Below, piece by piece: positions 35,001 through 45,813 of a DNA stretch of 64,000 nt. Below the pieces are notes generated by a model that ran no database searches, was not told where the DNA came from, and worked only from the letters and a program-made list of their open reading frames with translations. Where the stretch lies: positions 372,001-436,000 of the forward strand of contig JAUFSD010000003.1 of the NCBI GenBank assembly GCA_033030425.1. The letters run 5' to 3'. This DNA is from Verpa conica (taxonomy: Eukaryota; Ascomycota; Pezizomycetes; Pezizales; Morchellaceae). The position numbers were made by a program, and so were the translations under genes. The first letter of the stretch is position 1. The number at the start of each line of letters is the position of its first letter.

Positions 35001-38000
35001 TGAGTTGGTCCAGCTAGAATGTTGGGAAAGGTGTTGTAGCTGTTATTGGCCTTGACCACTTCTTCATTGCCAGACCCCCGGGAATTGCACGGACGACAAG
35101 CGAAAGACAGCCGAGCATCCGTCCCGAAAGACAATGAGATTTGAGAGACACATCCCATTAGGGCTATAAGCCACACTTTTCTACACCGCCCCTTCTTTGC
35201 TACTTCCAACATAATTAACCACTCATACACTGAGCCCAGAGTTGCCTAAAGTCTCAGCCTACCCATTCTAAGATTTCGGCATCAGAGCATAAACAATGGG
35301 ATGGCCTTGAACAAAGTACTAGCATGATATATTCAATTACAATATCTCTACGGCTAGTAATACCATTACGAGGTTACGGCATACCACTATCATAACCAGA
35401 GTAATAATCTATAATATAGCTAGGTGATGGAATTGCTATTTTCACCCCATTTTAAATTGGATACTTAATAACAACACTTTTATATATACATACTATTCAC
35501 TAAATATAGGCATAGGAATTTTACCCAGTGATTCAGCCCTTAGCAACCCACAATTCTGGAAAACGCACCTACCAAAAGAACATGCCTAAGCTCTCTAGGG
35601 TTATTGCATTACCAGGGTTTTCAAACTTTACTACGTCACCTTCTGGAAATTCTCTCCTTTCTAAGACAGCACCTAGCAGACCAACTCTTTCTTATCATTC
35701 ACTTAGATAGTTAGGGCTACTCAATATACTCCAAACACCCTGTAGCTTTCCTTAGACTCAAAACTAACAGTATAACCAGGCTTTAAGACACCATATATAA
35801 TATATTCTGTCCAATATATTATCTGAGCCGAGCTAAAGATCCTAAGTTTCTATCGGGCCTCTCAGTAAAGTCCCTCAGCCAGGTATAGCTTTACATCAGT
35901 ATCTAAAGCAGTTAAACGAGGGTTGGATTCTCTACCCCTCGTTAGAATCCCGGGAGACCCGAAACCTATGCGCTGGCTGGATGGTGGGTATATATCTGTC
36001 ACGTGAGACTGAGCAGGGTATCTATTGGCGAGAATGCATTTTGAGTGAGTTAGCCAATTAATACCCCGAGGTACGTATCTATCGGCCTAGCTACGTGACT
36101 CAATTCTAAAACTCGTCTTTCTAGGAGGGTCATTATTCCTCAATTCATTCTCCACATCCAAGGGTGTTCCTGCTGACGGTTCTGGGCCAGGAATATGGGC
36201 CAATCATCGGGAAAACAACCTTCTTCCCGTGTTAGTGGTGTACTACAGTGTGAGAAGCCCCATGCTGGTCCTGTCCTTCCCAGTGGATATGTGCATTCAA
36301 GCTAGTTTTAGTTGTTTTTCTTTTCTACGTTCTTCCGTAGTTCCTTAACTTGGTGCGCTCAAAACGAGGCTGGAGCGGAGTGACAGCTAAACACAACTGT
36401 CTGGAGGTCTTACCCCGCAACGACCATTGATTATCTCAAAGCAAGATAGCCGTACGAAACTCAATGAACGTCTATGATTGGTAATGTAAATTCCTTTAGG
36501 ACAAGATCTCTCAGACATATGAAGAGGTCTGTGGGATTTTTCCCAGGTTGATACACGAGACCCCTAGTAACTAAAAAAAAAATAGGAACGACATTATTAT
36601 TCAATTTATCCGTGCGTTCTTCCCTTTATGCAGAAATCCGTCGGCGTACCGTTCAGTCACGCCCCGGACTACTCTCAGACCTCTGTATCCCGTATTCCGC
36701 AACTCGCTACCAGACTGTCGGGATCCCGATGGCTACTTATCTAGGGATAGATGCTGCATTGAGGGGAAATTGGAGGGAATGTTTACTTAGTTCATAAACA
36801 AGGAAATTAACAGATCAATGGTACCAACCGGCTGCGCTTTCCTAACGCTTTCTCCTTCTCAATGGGACACGGGTACCAACTTTCCGGTTTGACGTTGGGC
36901 GTTTTATTATAATTATAGAGTAAACACCACTCGCCTCTATACAACCGAAATGATAACAAGACTTGGTTCTTCTAGAGCTTAAACTTCTAATTTCACGGTC
37001 GCAAATAAGAAAAAGAAAAGCCACTTTACCTGAGGGATACTTCCTATATACTTCTTCCACCGAAATTTCTATGATCGGATGTATTCCCAAATAGTATAAT
37101 TAACTACATGTATTTTTACGTTATATGGCGCTGACTTATCATAATTAGGAGTTATTACATCCTCCTTCTTAGCCAACTAACCGTAGGCCTGTGGTCTTGA
37201 ATACTCTACACCCATTCATACACAATACAATATTCCTTAACGTCTACAAGGCTATGCTAACCTACAATTAGGTTCTCCCATCCCCGAGAATATGAACTTC
37301 CATAGATAGTTCTCGAAGTCCGCCTTACTAGAATCGAGATAGGTCAAAAACTTAGGTATATAGTATACCACCGTAACGTACGCTTCTCTCGAAATGTGTC
37401 TTCTGGTGTTCTGAGTAATACTGACTCATTCTACAGTATACAGTGACAAAGTTTGACGATATACGCTCAGGATGCAACCACCACTAGAGGGGGAAACCCC
37501 CTTTTCCTTCAGCTACTTTACGCGATATTATTCACATGATACATGCGCTCATCGCTATATTTTTGGAAATATGTCTTATGTGACAAGCGGGTGATATCTC
37601 TAAGGCTTTATATTGCAAAGGAACAGTGTGTGATTCAATATAGTAGGTACTTAAATGTATTATGGACGTTTGAGAACCTCTTGCTTTGCTCATGTGTAAC
37701 CTATTACCAGTTGATTTTTGTCAGAAGGAATATTATCTCCCTGAAGCATAACCCTGTACCGATGTCGGGAAAGGAAATACTTGGCATATAACACGTGGAG
37801 GATCAAATCCAATTAATAATTAAGTCAAACCGTTAGAAGCACGCTATCAATACCTTACCGTGGACGAGAACATGGCCTTATGCCGTAATCCTGGTAATCT
37901 GTGCCATCGAGCTAATAAAGGCAGGTGCCGCAATGCTGATTTGTTGGGTACTATCCCTTCAATCTAATACTATGATTAGAGATGTTTTCCAAATAAATAA

Positions 38001-39308
38001 AGACGATTTGAGCCTTCAATAGAATAATAGCGAGGAAAGCTGAGGCGTATCTTGCGGCCAAAACCTATATCTATTAGGCGCCGAAGCCGAGGGGGTCTTT
38101 GCTCAAGGCTTGGAATTACGAAGACAAAAAAACTACTCATGTCCACGGCATACCTAGTAAATGTAGCTACACTTACAAGGAAGTTTTAGCCAATAAATCT
38201 TGCAGAAAGCTGCGCCCCTGTCCATGGTAGAGTCGGTACTCCCCGCACCGTATTTGGAGATCCGTCGTGGCCCGGTACTAGATATCGGGAGGTGCGAATG
38301 CCCGACTATTTGGCACCTAACAACCCCCCCTCATTAATACTGCCGCATAATAACTCAATGGAGTATTTTTAACTGTCTTTTTAGACCGCTCGACGGCTAG
38401 CATCCGCAATTGGTACCGGCTGTTGGGTTAATCTAACGATGTCCCTTGGAGATCAGTATGCTTTTGTCTTATTACAGCGCGACCCACATCTAAGATTCGT
38501 ATGCATTGTGATGCCAACTTATCATAACTAGCTTCCCTTGGAACTCTAAACTGGTGATATGCAAATAGGTGGCACGGAAACATGTATGAGTGATCCTTTA
38601 TGATTCTTTGTGATCCAGTCGGGAAGGGGCCGTAATGGATCACCCCTCCCCTCTTGTGATAATAGGGGCACTGATGTCTCTGGTAACCTTACCTCCCAAT
38701 AAGGATCCGCTTCGCCAATTTGAGACAGGTCGGTGGTTACAAATCGCCGCCCTCAGTTAGATCAGATTGTGACAAGCCGATCGACAATTAAGACAGCTCG
38801 TAAACTCAGGCAGCAGAACTTCCTGGGCGCGGCGGATAATGAACCAGACCCCCGCCGCCCCGAAACCTTTGCCTTGTCCTGAGCCTGACCTGGGTGATGG
38901 GTCTAACGTTTTTTTTCACGAGCATCCCATTGTAACACTGTACTCCCTTTTCCTTTTTCCATGCAGGGAGGTTAGATTTATTATTGGTGGCGCTTAGCGA
39001 AGGTGTAGAGGTAACTTAATTCTTCCCCCAAAGAAAATAAGTGTTCCCCCAAGACCGGAACTTCTCGAGGTCACCCACCGAGTCCCTTATTAGCCACCGG
39101 TGAATAACTCGTTTCAAGGCAAATCAGGAGTCTTTGAGCAGTAAGACAGTGGGGGGAAGCGGGTTGGGCTTGGAGAAGGTAATAAATTGCTTTATACCGA
39201 GTATTAATCTGCTTGATTAGTCAGCTACAGGGATTTTTGTTAGTCCCCATGAAGCTACCGAGTGATGATTTGTGATTGTTTTTTGAGCCCATAAGTCAAC
39301 TCGAACCC

Positions 39309-39610
39309 AAGCCACTTCGGGGGTTGGGGGCGTTTTAAGGCTTGACCCCGAGTTGAACGCCGATAGTTTTTCCTTCAAGCCACCGCGGATCCGGTCGGTT
39401 TAGGTGTCTCGGAAGGCTCGCCGATAGTTACCTCCAACAAGTCGGCCTACATAAGTCGCTGCGAGTCGAGCTGGCTAAGGCGTTCCGGAAGGCTCAACCC
39501 AAAAAGAGATTACCGCTAATTAGTTAGTCCTAATCTTTCCCCGCGAGCCAGCTCAAGCTTAAGCCATGACGGGTCGGGTTGACACGTTTTCTAAGGCTAG
39601 ATCCGAGAGC
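39309..39610. repeat. Degenerate GC-richer repeat patch
   Basis: Four loosely similar units start near 39309, 39377, 39453 and 39561. Each opens AAGCC or AAGTC, then a G-rich segment, then a close variant of AAGGCT followed by a purine/C-rich end. GCCGATAGTT occurs twice (at about 39359 and 39420) and GGAAGGCTC twice. Spacing is not constant (68, 76 and 108 bases), so this is a decayed repeat rather than a clean tandem array. It stands out from the AT-rich neighbourhood and abuts the MITE at 39728. Confidence 0.4.
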
Positions 39611-39727
39611 GCTCGCTCCACCAGCCGGCCCGAGCCCGAGTCCAAGCTATGATGAATGTGCCGGAATATCCCATGTATCTCGAGTAAACTTACCGATTAG
39701 TGCTCTCCACGGACCTTTGAGACTCTA

Positions 39728-39955
39728 CCGTATTTTCTCACGAGATTCGACCCGCTGTGGTAGGGGTTAATATGCGGTTTTGCGCAATTTTCAACACAAA
39801 AAAATAAAAAATAAAACAGTTTTACTCTGTATCAGTACAAGTATGTATCTTTCTTGTTCTAGTGCCAGGCATTTCTATGGCTTCTAACTGTTCCAGCGCC
39901 TGTTAATGCGTACTAACCCCGGCCACAGCGGGTCGAATCTCGTGAGAAAATACGG
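39728..39955. mobile_element. MITE-like element, 228 bp, TA target duplication
   Basis: Inverted arms of 42 bases (39728-39769 and 39914-39955) match at about 40 positions. The left end reads CCGTATTTTCTCACGAGATT. TA flanks both ends (39726-39727 and 39956-39957). The spacer is 144 bases with no ORF. The terminal CCGTA matches the element at 2597-2805 although the rest of the arm differs. Likely a non-autonomous Tc1/mariner/pogo-type derivative; the class is inferred from the TA flanks only. Confidence 0.8.
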
Positions 39956-40463
39956 TATTCGGCTCGAGGATGTTTAGGCTCAGGTAACTGAGGTGGAGTG
40001 ATAATCTGTGATTCTCATTCGATAGATGAGATAATATTACGGAAATCGAAACTGATCTTGTGGAATACAGTAACCCTGGAAATAATTTCTAGAACAGTAG
40101 AAAGGGTCCGGAGAGGCTTTTCTCTTGTATTATTGAGGTGGTGCGTTACTACCTGATTAGTACTAGTGTATAGGTTCGGGCCTACTTTGAAAAACAGCCA
40201 CAAATAATTTTTGGGCCTATGACTTATGATAGACACCTACTAAAAAAATCTTTTAGGGCGAGGTATAAGCCTCGTGCACTTGTATTCTATACCAGGTCTT
40301 AACTTTGTGGGCTTGAGTTGGAGAACTCCGTAGGCCTTTGATTGGCTAATGTGTACTAATCTGTTTTTATGAACCGTGGCAGCTGGACCCTATGGCGTAA
40401 GCGGTTCACCGCTGAATTTTCTGGGGGATCCCCGGGCGCAATACTCATAGATAAAGCTATTCT

Positions 40464-40544
40464 ACTTGGGGTGAAATTAAATATTGTCAGATGCCAAGCT
40501 AAATTTGTATTGCGTTTCAGACAATACCTAATTTCACCCCAGGT
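40464..40544. repeat. Short inverted repeat (hairpin)
   Basis: 25-base arms at 40464-40488 and 40520-40544 pair at about 21 positions, including GGGGTGAAATTA against TAATTTCACCCC without mismatch. The loop is 31 bases. It could fold as a hairpin or be a very short MITE remnant. No function is inferred. Confidence 0.55.
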
Positions 40545-41796
40545 ATAAGATAAAAGAGTTAGGTTTCTAATTACTCTATCAAAACTCAAATTAAAGTACC
40601 TCTTAAACATAAACTTCCTGAACCTCTATAAAAGTAAGAATTATACCGTATAATTCCATTTTGCTCAGACAGTTACCAGGTGCGGTTTTCGGGTACTATG
40701 CTATTTCTAGGTGAAGTACGCATGGATTTTGCGTCTGCGCTCTGGTGTTTACTGTGATCTTCCCTCAAAATGCTTAATCTTCATAGCTGGGCTCCGCGCT
40801 TTGCCCCGGTCGCTACCTCAAAACGATTGGTTTATGTGTCTGGCGCAAGCCATGGCTCTTGGCAACCGTCCAGGTGAGGTGGAATTATACAGTCGCCTGT
40901 TATTTACTTTATTTGGAGCCGATAGATTGATTTACTACGGAGATACCTCCGTAGATACCCCCCCCCCTGTTTTGTGGCTCTTCTCTATTAAGACGAGTAT
41001 ACACGTGACGAGTAGTCTTCCACGAGGACACAGCGGCGATGTCGCCAGTAACTTATTCCTCATTTCAGTATAAAACAAGAACAAGAATTATTCACGAAAG
41101 AGATTTTAATTACGTTAAGTGATACGGTACATGGGGGAGATCGCATGGGTATTGAAACTGGTCTAAAAACATCTAAGATATACATCGTGGGATGACTAAA
41201 GCTATATATAATTAGCCTGAGATCTTGGGCTGAGCATTGATCTACTTTTGGACTTTAATATAAGATTTTATGGTACATTTCTCGTTATCTGAAACCTGTT
41301 TCACGAACAGTGGTCGTATTTTTCAATAATTAGCAGCGAGTGATAATATATGATATTAGGCCGGTAGGTACCGGCGAGGAAATCTCTGCCAAGGCCGAAG
41401 TGTTTTTGGAAATGATTAGGGGTTATACAAGGTACTAATACTTTATAAAACACTGTTACATAATCAATAATAGGAGTGATGGAAAGTACAATGACTTTGA
41501 AAGATGTGAATGCATGTAATGGTCCCAGCTGATGTTAGTTGATTAGTAAAGGGGTATTTGCTAGACCTCTTTACGTATACAATTTTTTGATTACTAAATG
41601 AAAAGAAACAAATGGGCGTACACAGCAGGTAAGGAAATAAGGCTAACAAAGAATAGCTAGATAAAGCTTATATATCTTTAGGTATATATTATTCTATAGG
41701 TGTTTTTAGTGATACAAAACGTCTCGACTTAAATGGCCCAAACAGCAAGACTAGTATCCTCCTACCAATTTGTCCTAAAATTCCCTGTAGTACACC

Positions 41797-42327
41797 TCAG
41801 TGAGTTGAGCTACTCAGCCAGACTTCATTATCATCGAAAACCCAATTCGTATCTATAATCCTCACCGAGTTTAGCTCACTCCACACATATCTTTTGACCC
41901 CATCAATGAGCTTAAAGTGCCTGTTTATCTGTTGAAGAATAGCTGTATCACCAAGTACTATCCCTACTTTGAGGTGATGTAATTGAAATAATTCGCCAAG
42001 ACTGGCTTCGCTACTAACATCATGTGTAGTCCAGAGAACTCCCATCTGTGTCAAGCGAGACTGGATTGGCCCACAATGACGAATGTTGATACGTATCTTT
42101 TGTGTCCTAGGGGTTTGGTCGATGTGAAGTCCACCCTCTTGCTGATTTTCCTGATAGCTATGTATGTTCTTGACTTCTAGGACTACCGCCTTCTTGCCCT
42201 GTCTATCCACACTATTACGTTTCTCGATTAGGACCACCATACTAGAGTGAGTGTGACGGGTGTCTCGGTTCATAGGATATATATCTATGAAGTTGAGGTT
42301 TGAAGTGTGATGCAGGGGGTGTTTCAA
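41797..42327 (-). CDS. Orphan ORF, 176 residues
   Basis: An uninterrupted frame of 176 residues in an AT-rich, gene-poor area, where such length is unusual. Composition is ordinary, not low complexity: RQGKKAVVLEVKNIHSYQ, IRINIRHCGPIQSRLTQMG, LHHLKVGIVLGDTAILQQIN, ELNSVRIIDTNWVFDDNEVW. No family recognised. It lies downstream of, and on the same strand as, the F-box/ankyrin relic but shows no ankyrin pattern. It may be a lineage-specific gene, a fragment of a larger decayed gene, or part of an unrecognised mobile element. Confidence 0.4.
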   Translation of the reverse strand: MKHPLHHTSNLNFIDIYPMNRDTRHTHSSMVVLIEKRNSVDRQGKKAVVLEVKNIHSYQENQQEGGLHIDQTPRTQKIRINIRHCGPIQSRLTQMGVLWTTHDVSSEASLGELFQLHHLKVGIVLGDTAILQQINRHFKLIDGVKRYVWSELNSVRIIDTNWVFDDNEVWLSSSTH

Positions 42328-42694
42328 CCTCGTGTCAGTATTGATGGTGGTACGTGAGGTGGTGGTGAGACGTCAAGCTTGAGTGATGTTTGTTGTGGTA
42401 TACAGCTAGCTAGTAGGTCTACTAAGCTTAAACAAGAAAATTTAAAGTATACATGATATTATTTAAAGGTATATATTTGTTTTATTGTAGATTATTCCGA
42501 TATTCTCAAGTGGTTTTTTTCTTCTTTTTTGCCCTTTTTCCCTTTTCCCCCTTTTTTCCATTTCTTCATATTCCCTTTCTTTTCCTCGCTCCCTTTTACA
42601 CAATTGGCTGTATTCCCCCATAACCTTCTAAAAATGTGATTGTTGACTGTTTTTGGGCTAGTCACGCAAAATACAGTGCTATATGCCCTTTGAG
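42328..42694. other. Spacer with polypyrimidine tract
   Basis: The plus strand at about 42514-42598 is almost entirely T and C in long runs (T7, T6, T7, C5). The rest is AT-rich. No gene seen. Confidence 0.5.
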
Positions 42695-43551
42695 GTTCTT
42701 AAGATGTGGATTTGCCCATTCTTAAGAAACAACCTTACCGATGCTATTCCTGCCCGTCTATATTCTGGGTTTCGTACGGCACTTTTATGAGTGGAGTATC
42801 TCTAGCTATGTCCTGGGCATTTATATGCAACCCCGATTTTAGTAAAAGCTTGATCACTGTCAAATATCCACTTTTTGCAGCCCAGCGAAGAGGTGTCGCC
42901 CCATTTCTATCTCTAGTATCAACACTACTTAGTTGTCCCTAGATCTTGCTGTAACAACTCAGTAGCCGCCGGACTGAAGCTATATCTCCATAACCAGCTA
43001 CCTCATGAAGTGCAGTCTTTCCGTTACTCTGTTGGGCGTTAATATTAGCACGATGTTTAAAGAGTAATCCTAGTATTTTACTGGCCCCATAATGCGCTGC
43101 TTTGTGGAGGGCAGTCATTTGGTTACTGTAGTCTAGGGCTTCTAGATGAGCGCCCCATTTACAAAATGTCAACAATTTTTTTGTTTGAAAAATATCGCTA
43201 TGTGGAGCGCTGTTTCTCCGTATGGCCACTGATCCACTTTTATCCCTATATTTTTTGAGGCCTTGTTGCCCTTTGGAAAACGTGCATTAACATCTATCCC
43301 TTTATTTAAGAGGATCTTGACTAATGGTATGTACCTCCCTTGAATTCCCAGCAAAGTGCGGGCAATTCTGCTTTACTGTGTACTGCGAAGCTATGGAGAA
43401 CGGAGCAAAGTGCTATAACTGTAGAACGGTCCACTTTGAGAAAGTTAAGTATATCTTTCTGTGCGAGGTAGCTAGCAATCCCATGAAATAATTCGTTTAG
43501 TAGCAGGGAAAGTGGTATCTTAGGTGTTCTTTTTCTTTTTCTTAGAAGCAC
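42695..43551 (-). pseudogene. F-box/ankyrin-repeat gene, multiply frameshifted
   Basis: Remains of a fungal F-box plus ankyrin protein. The 5' part has an F-box-like segment (LLLNELFHGIASYLAQKD) and the AVHSKAELPALCW stretch that often precedes ankyrin repeats in these proteins. A shift near 43320-43380 moves into VKILLNKGIDVNAR and ETALHIAI. Another at about 43170-43200, in a run of A/T, moves into MTALHKAAHYGASKILGLLF and GKTALHEVAGYGDIASVRRLL. After a stop near 42939, a further frame reads NGATPLRWAAKSGYLTVIKLL, and another gives ASVRLFLKNG near 42700. At least four frame changes and several stops mean it cannot encode one protein. The repeats remain clear, so decay is fairly recent. Confidence 0.85.
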
Positions 43552-45813
43552 TTCAGTAGGGATTAGCCTGCAGTAGAGTATTAATTCGTTAAAGAGAGGT
43601 TGGAAAATCTATAGGTATAAATATGTAGAATTAAATGGGCAGATCTCTTGAGAACTACTCTGCCAACGAAATTATAAGAGAAATCTAAAGAACCAGTGTA
43701 GAAATATAGATACTTAGAGAAGACAAAGGCCCCCATAAAAGCAAAAATGAGCACCAATAAAAATTATAATTATACAGAATCTGCTGAGAAGCTATTTCTA
43801 CAATACTAACTATCCAAGCCGTGTCCCTGCCGTATTTATGATTAATTCATTCATTCATTTCCTGTTCCTACAAAATTCAATCACTTCAAATCACTCGTCT
43901 ATTCCACCATGTGGTAAAAATGAATGAATGAATTAATTATAAGTATATGGAGCCCCCACCACGTGGTATACATGAACCACCTGGCCAAAGAAAGAGCATT
44001 TTTATACCTTTTATCTCTATTCACTCACTTATTCCGGATATATTCCTAAATAGGGTAAGGGCAGCCTGTTCTAGACCGCTTGAGCCCCAGGTATACAATT
44101 CTCTTATAGAATAAAGAGCCTAAAGCGACAGTACTGGCTTTACTCCACCTAGGGAAAAGTATGACTACGTTAAAAAGGGTAAGCTACATAAATTTTGACT
44201 AAGCCTAATTACAGTGAGGTGGGGTTCTGGCGCAGTGGAGAATTATCTAGTGAGATTGGACCTTCGCTGTCAGTAGATCCGTCTAGACCTGGCACGGCAC
44301 AAACTCAAGCATCGTTTTGATATACCCTAGAAAATTCCCCATTGTCGGAACATTTATTATATAGCTATGGATGGGTTGAACTATTCTATACTTCAAGCGC
44401 TTCGAGAGCCTACTAACTCCAGAATCGTTCTTACTCTTAGCACTACTAATAGTACGCCTCAAAACCACTACCTAGAACTCTTTCATGTTGCTGTCATACT
44501 CTCGAATTATAGATTATCAACAGGCTAGATGAGCAGAGCGCCAAGTAGCCCCAGTCCCTAGTCACTTTCGGTCTTGATTATTGTAACTATATCCACACGT
44601 AGAAGATTATTCTCGCCATAAACGTTAAGTATGTACCCAACATGAAGTATAATGATAAAGGCACTATAGAATCTCTAGATATAAAAGACAATAGACTCCC
44701 AACCAGACCATTAAAACCATCAGCTCAGATCTTTACAAAAAACTCTTACCAAGCTCATAACTACCCCTCTTCTACCAAAAGCAGAAAGAAAAATAAAATC
44801 AATCTAATATTTCCAACCTACAAAAAGCCTACCCACAAGCCAACTATAATTCAACTCAAATACATCCTCATCTGCCTTCAAAACCTCAAGCACCACCAAG
44901 ATTTCTATCAACACAGTCATAAGAGAAAATGTCAGGTATAACGTTGCCTGGGCCGCCGGCGGCGGCAACACTTACGGCCTAAGCATAAGGTACTTGAGTA
45001 AACCCATGTGGAAAAAATTACAATTGCTGGGAAGCACAGGTACTCTCTGATAGAGCATAGGACTCTTGATATGGGTTTTTTTTAATGGGTCTAAAGTATA
45101 AGTGTGCTGTCACGAGAACTTCGAGAAGCCTTGTGACGGGTATTGGAGTGGGAAGTTTTGTAAATCTTATTAGTGTCTGGCTTAATTTTTCTGAGAGATA
45201 GGGAGATAGGGGTAAAGTTGGAGGGATATCTGGGCTGTCTGATTTCTTTGTTGGTTTTATTTTCCTTTTTAGATGGTGTTGCTTTATGCTCGTTTTGTAT
45301 ATTTTATTACTATCAGTCTAAAGATATTATTTATCAGGGGTTTTAAGTAGTGATGTTTATTTGGCGTTGAGGGTTTTTATTTCATCTTAGATTTAAGTGT
45401 GAGGGACTTATGTTTCAGGCAAGTGTGATGCTATAGGGTTTCGTGAAGACACTACACTGAATGAATACATGAGTGATGTCTCATGATCACTAGCACGCAC
45501 AGATCCCCTAGATAAGAGTAAACCACATTCAACACACCCCAAGACGGCAGCCATTACCTCCTATATTCCATATCTTAACCATAGGTACATACAGCTCAGG
45601 CCAACACTCATTATTGTCCACGGTCAATTTACACATACGGAAAAGATGCCAAGCCGGATGATCACAACAACGCATGGACCAACAGAACGTATGAACAAAA
45701 AAACACAAATACTTTTTCCTCCAAAACTAAAACTACGAAATATACAATAGCTGACATTTCTAGAATTCTCCTATAGTTCTTCCACCGCCCCGCCTCAAAA
45801 AAAACAAAAAGAC
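43552..45813. other. Intergenic, about 2.3 kb
   Basis: AT-rich spacer between the F-box/ankyrin relic and the ILV5 stop, containing the fold-back repeat at 43836-43942. A 99-residue Lys/Thr/Asn-rich frame at 44642-44941 looks like chance reading of AT-rich DNA. No RNA gene seen. Confidence 0.5.
43836..43942. repeat. Fold-back repeat with ATTC-type arms
   Basis: 25-base arms at 43836-43860 and 43918-43942 are complementary at 24 of 25 positions. The core is ATTAATTCATTCATTCATT on the left and its reverse complement on the right. The loop is 57 bases. The arms contain three ATTC tandem units, so a simple-repeat origin is possible; a tiny MITE is the alternative. Confidence 0.65.

Larger units (their letters stand above)
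32003..41796. other. Gene desert, about 9.8 kb
   Basis: Mostly low-GC sequence in which every frame is broken at short intervals. I find no conserved protein motif, tRNA or rRNA. Patches of more even base composition lie at about 32350-33420, 38200-39000 and 39050-39720; the last is a degenerate repeat patch next to the MITE at 39728. The patches could be remains of decayed transposable elements, but no reverse transcriptase, transposase or integrase motif is legible. Confidence 0.5.

Noticed and set aside
37484..37505. GGGGGAAACCCCC palindrome followed by T run, like a bacterial terminator
   Set aside because: The organism is a eukaryote and no gene ends nearby; probably chance.
39914..39955. 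GGTCGAATCTCG, resembling a tRNA T arm
   Set aside because: It is part of the inverted repeat of the MITE at 39728-39955 and has no tRNA cloverleaf around it.
44642..44941. 99-residue frame rich in Lys, Thr and Asn
   Set aside because: Composition is that of AT-rich DNA read by chance, with no motif, partner exon or conserved block.
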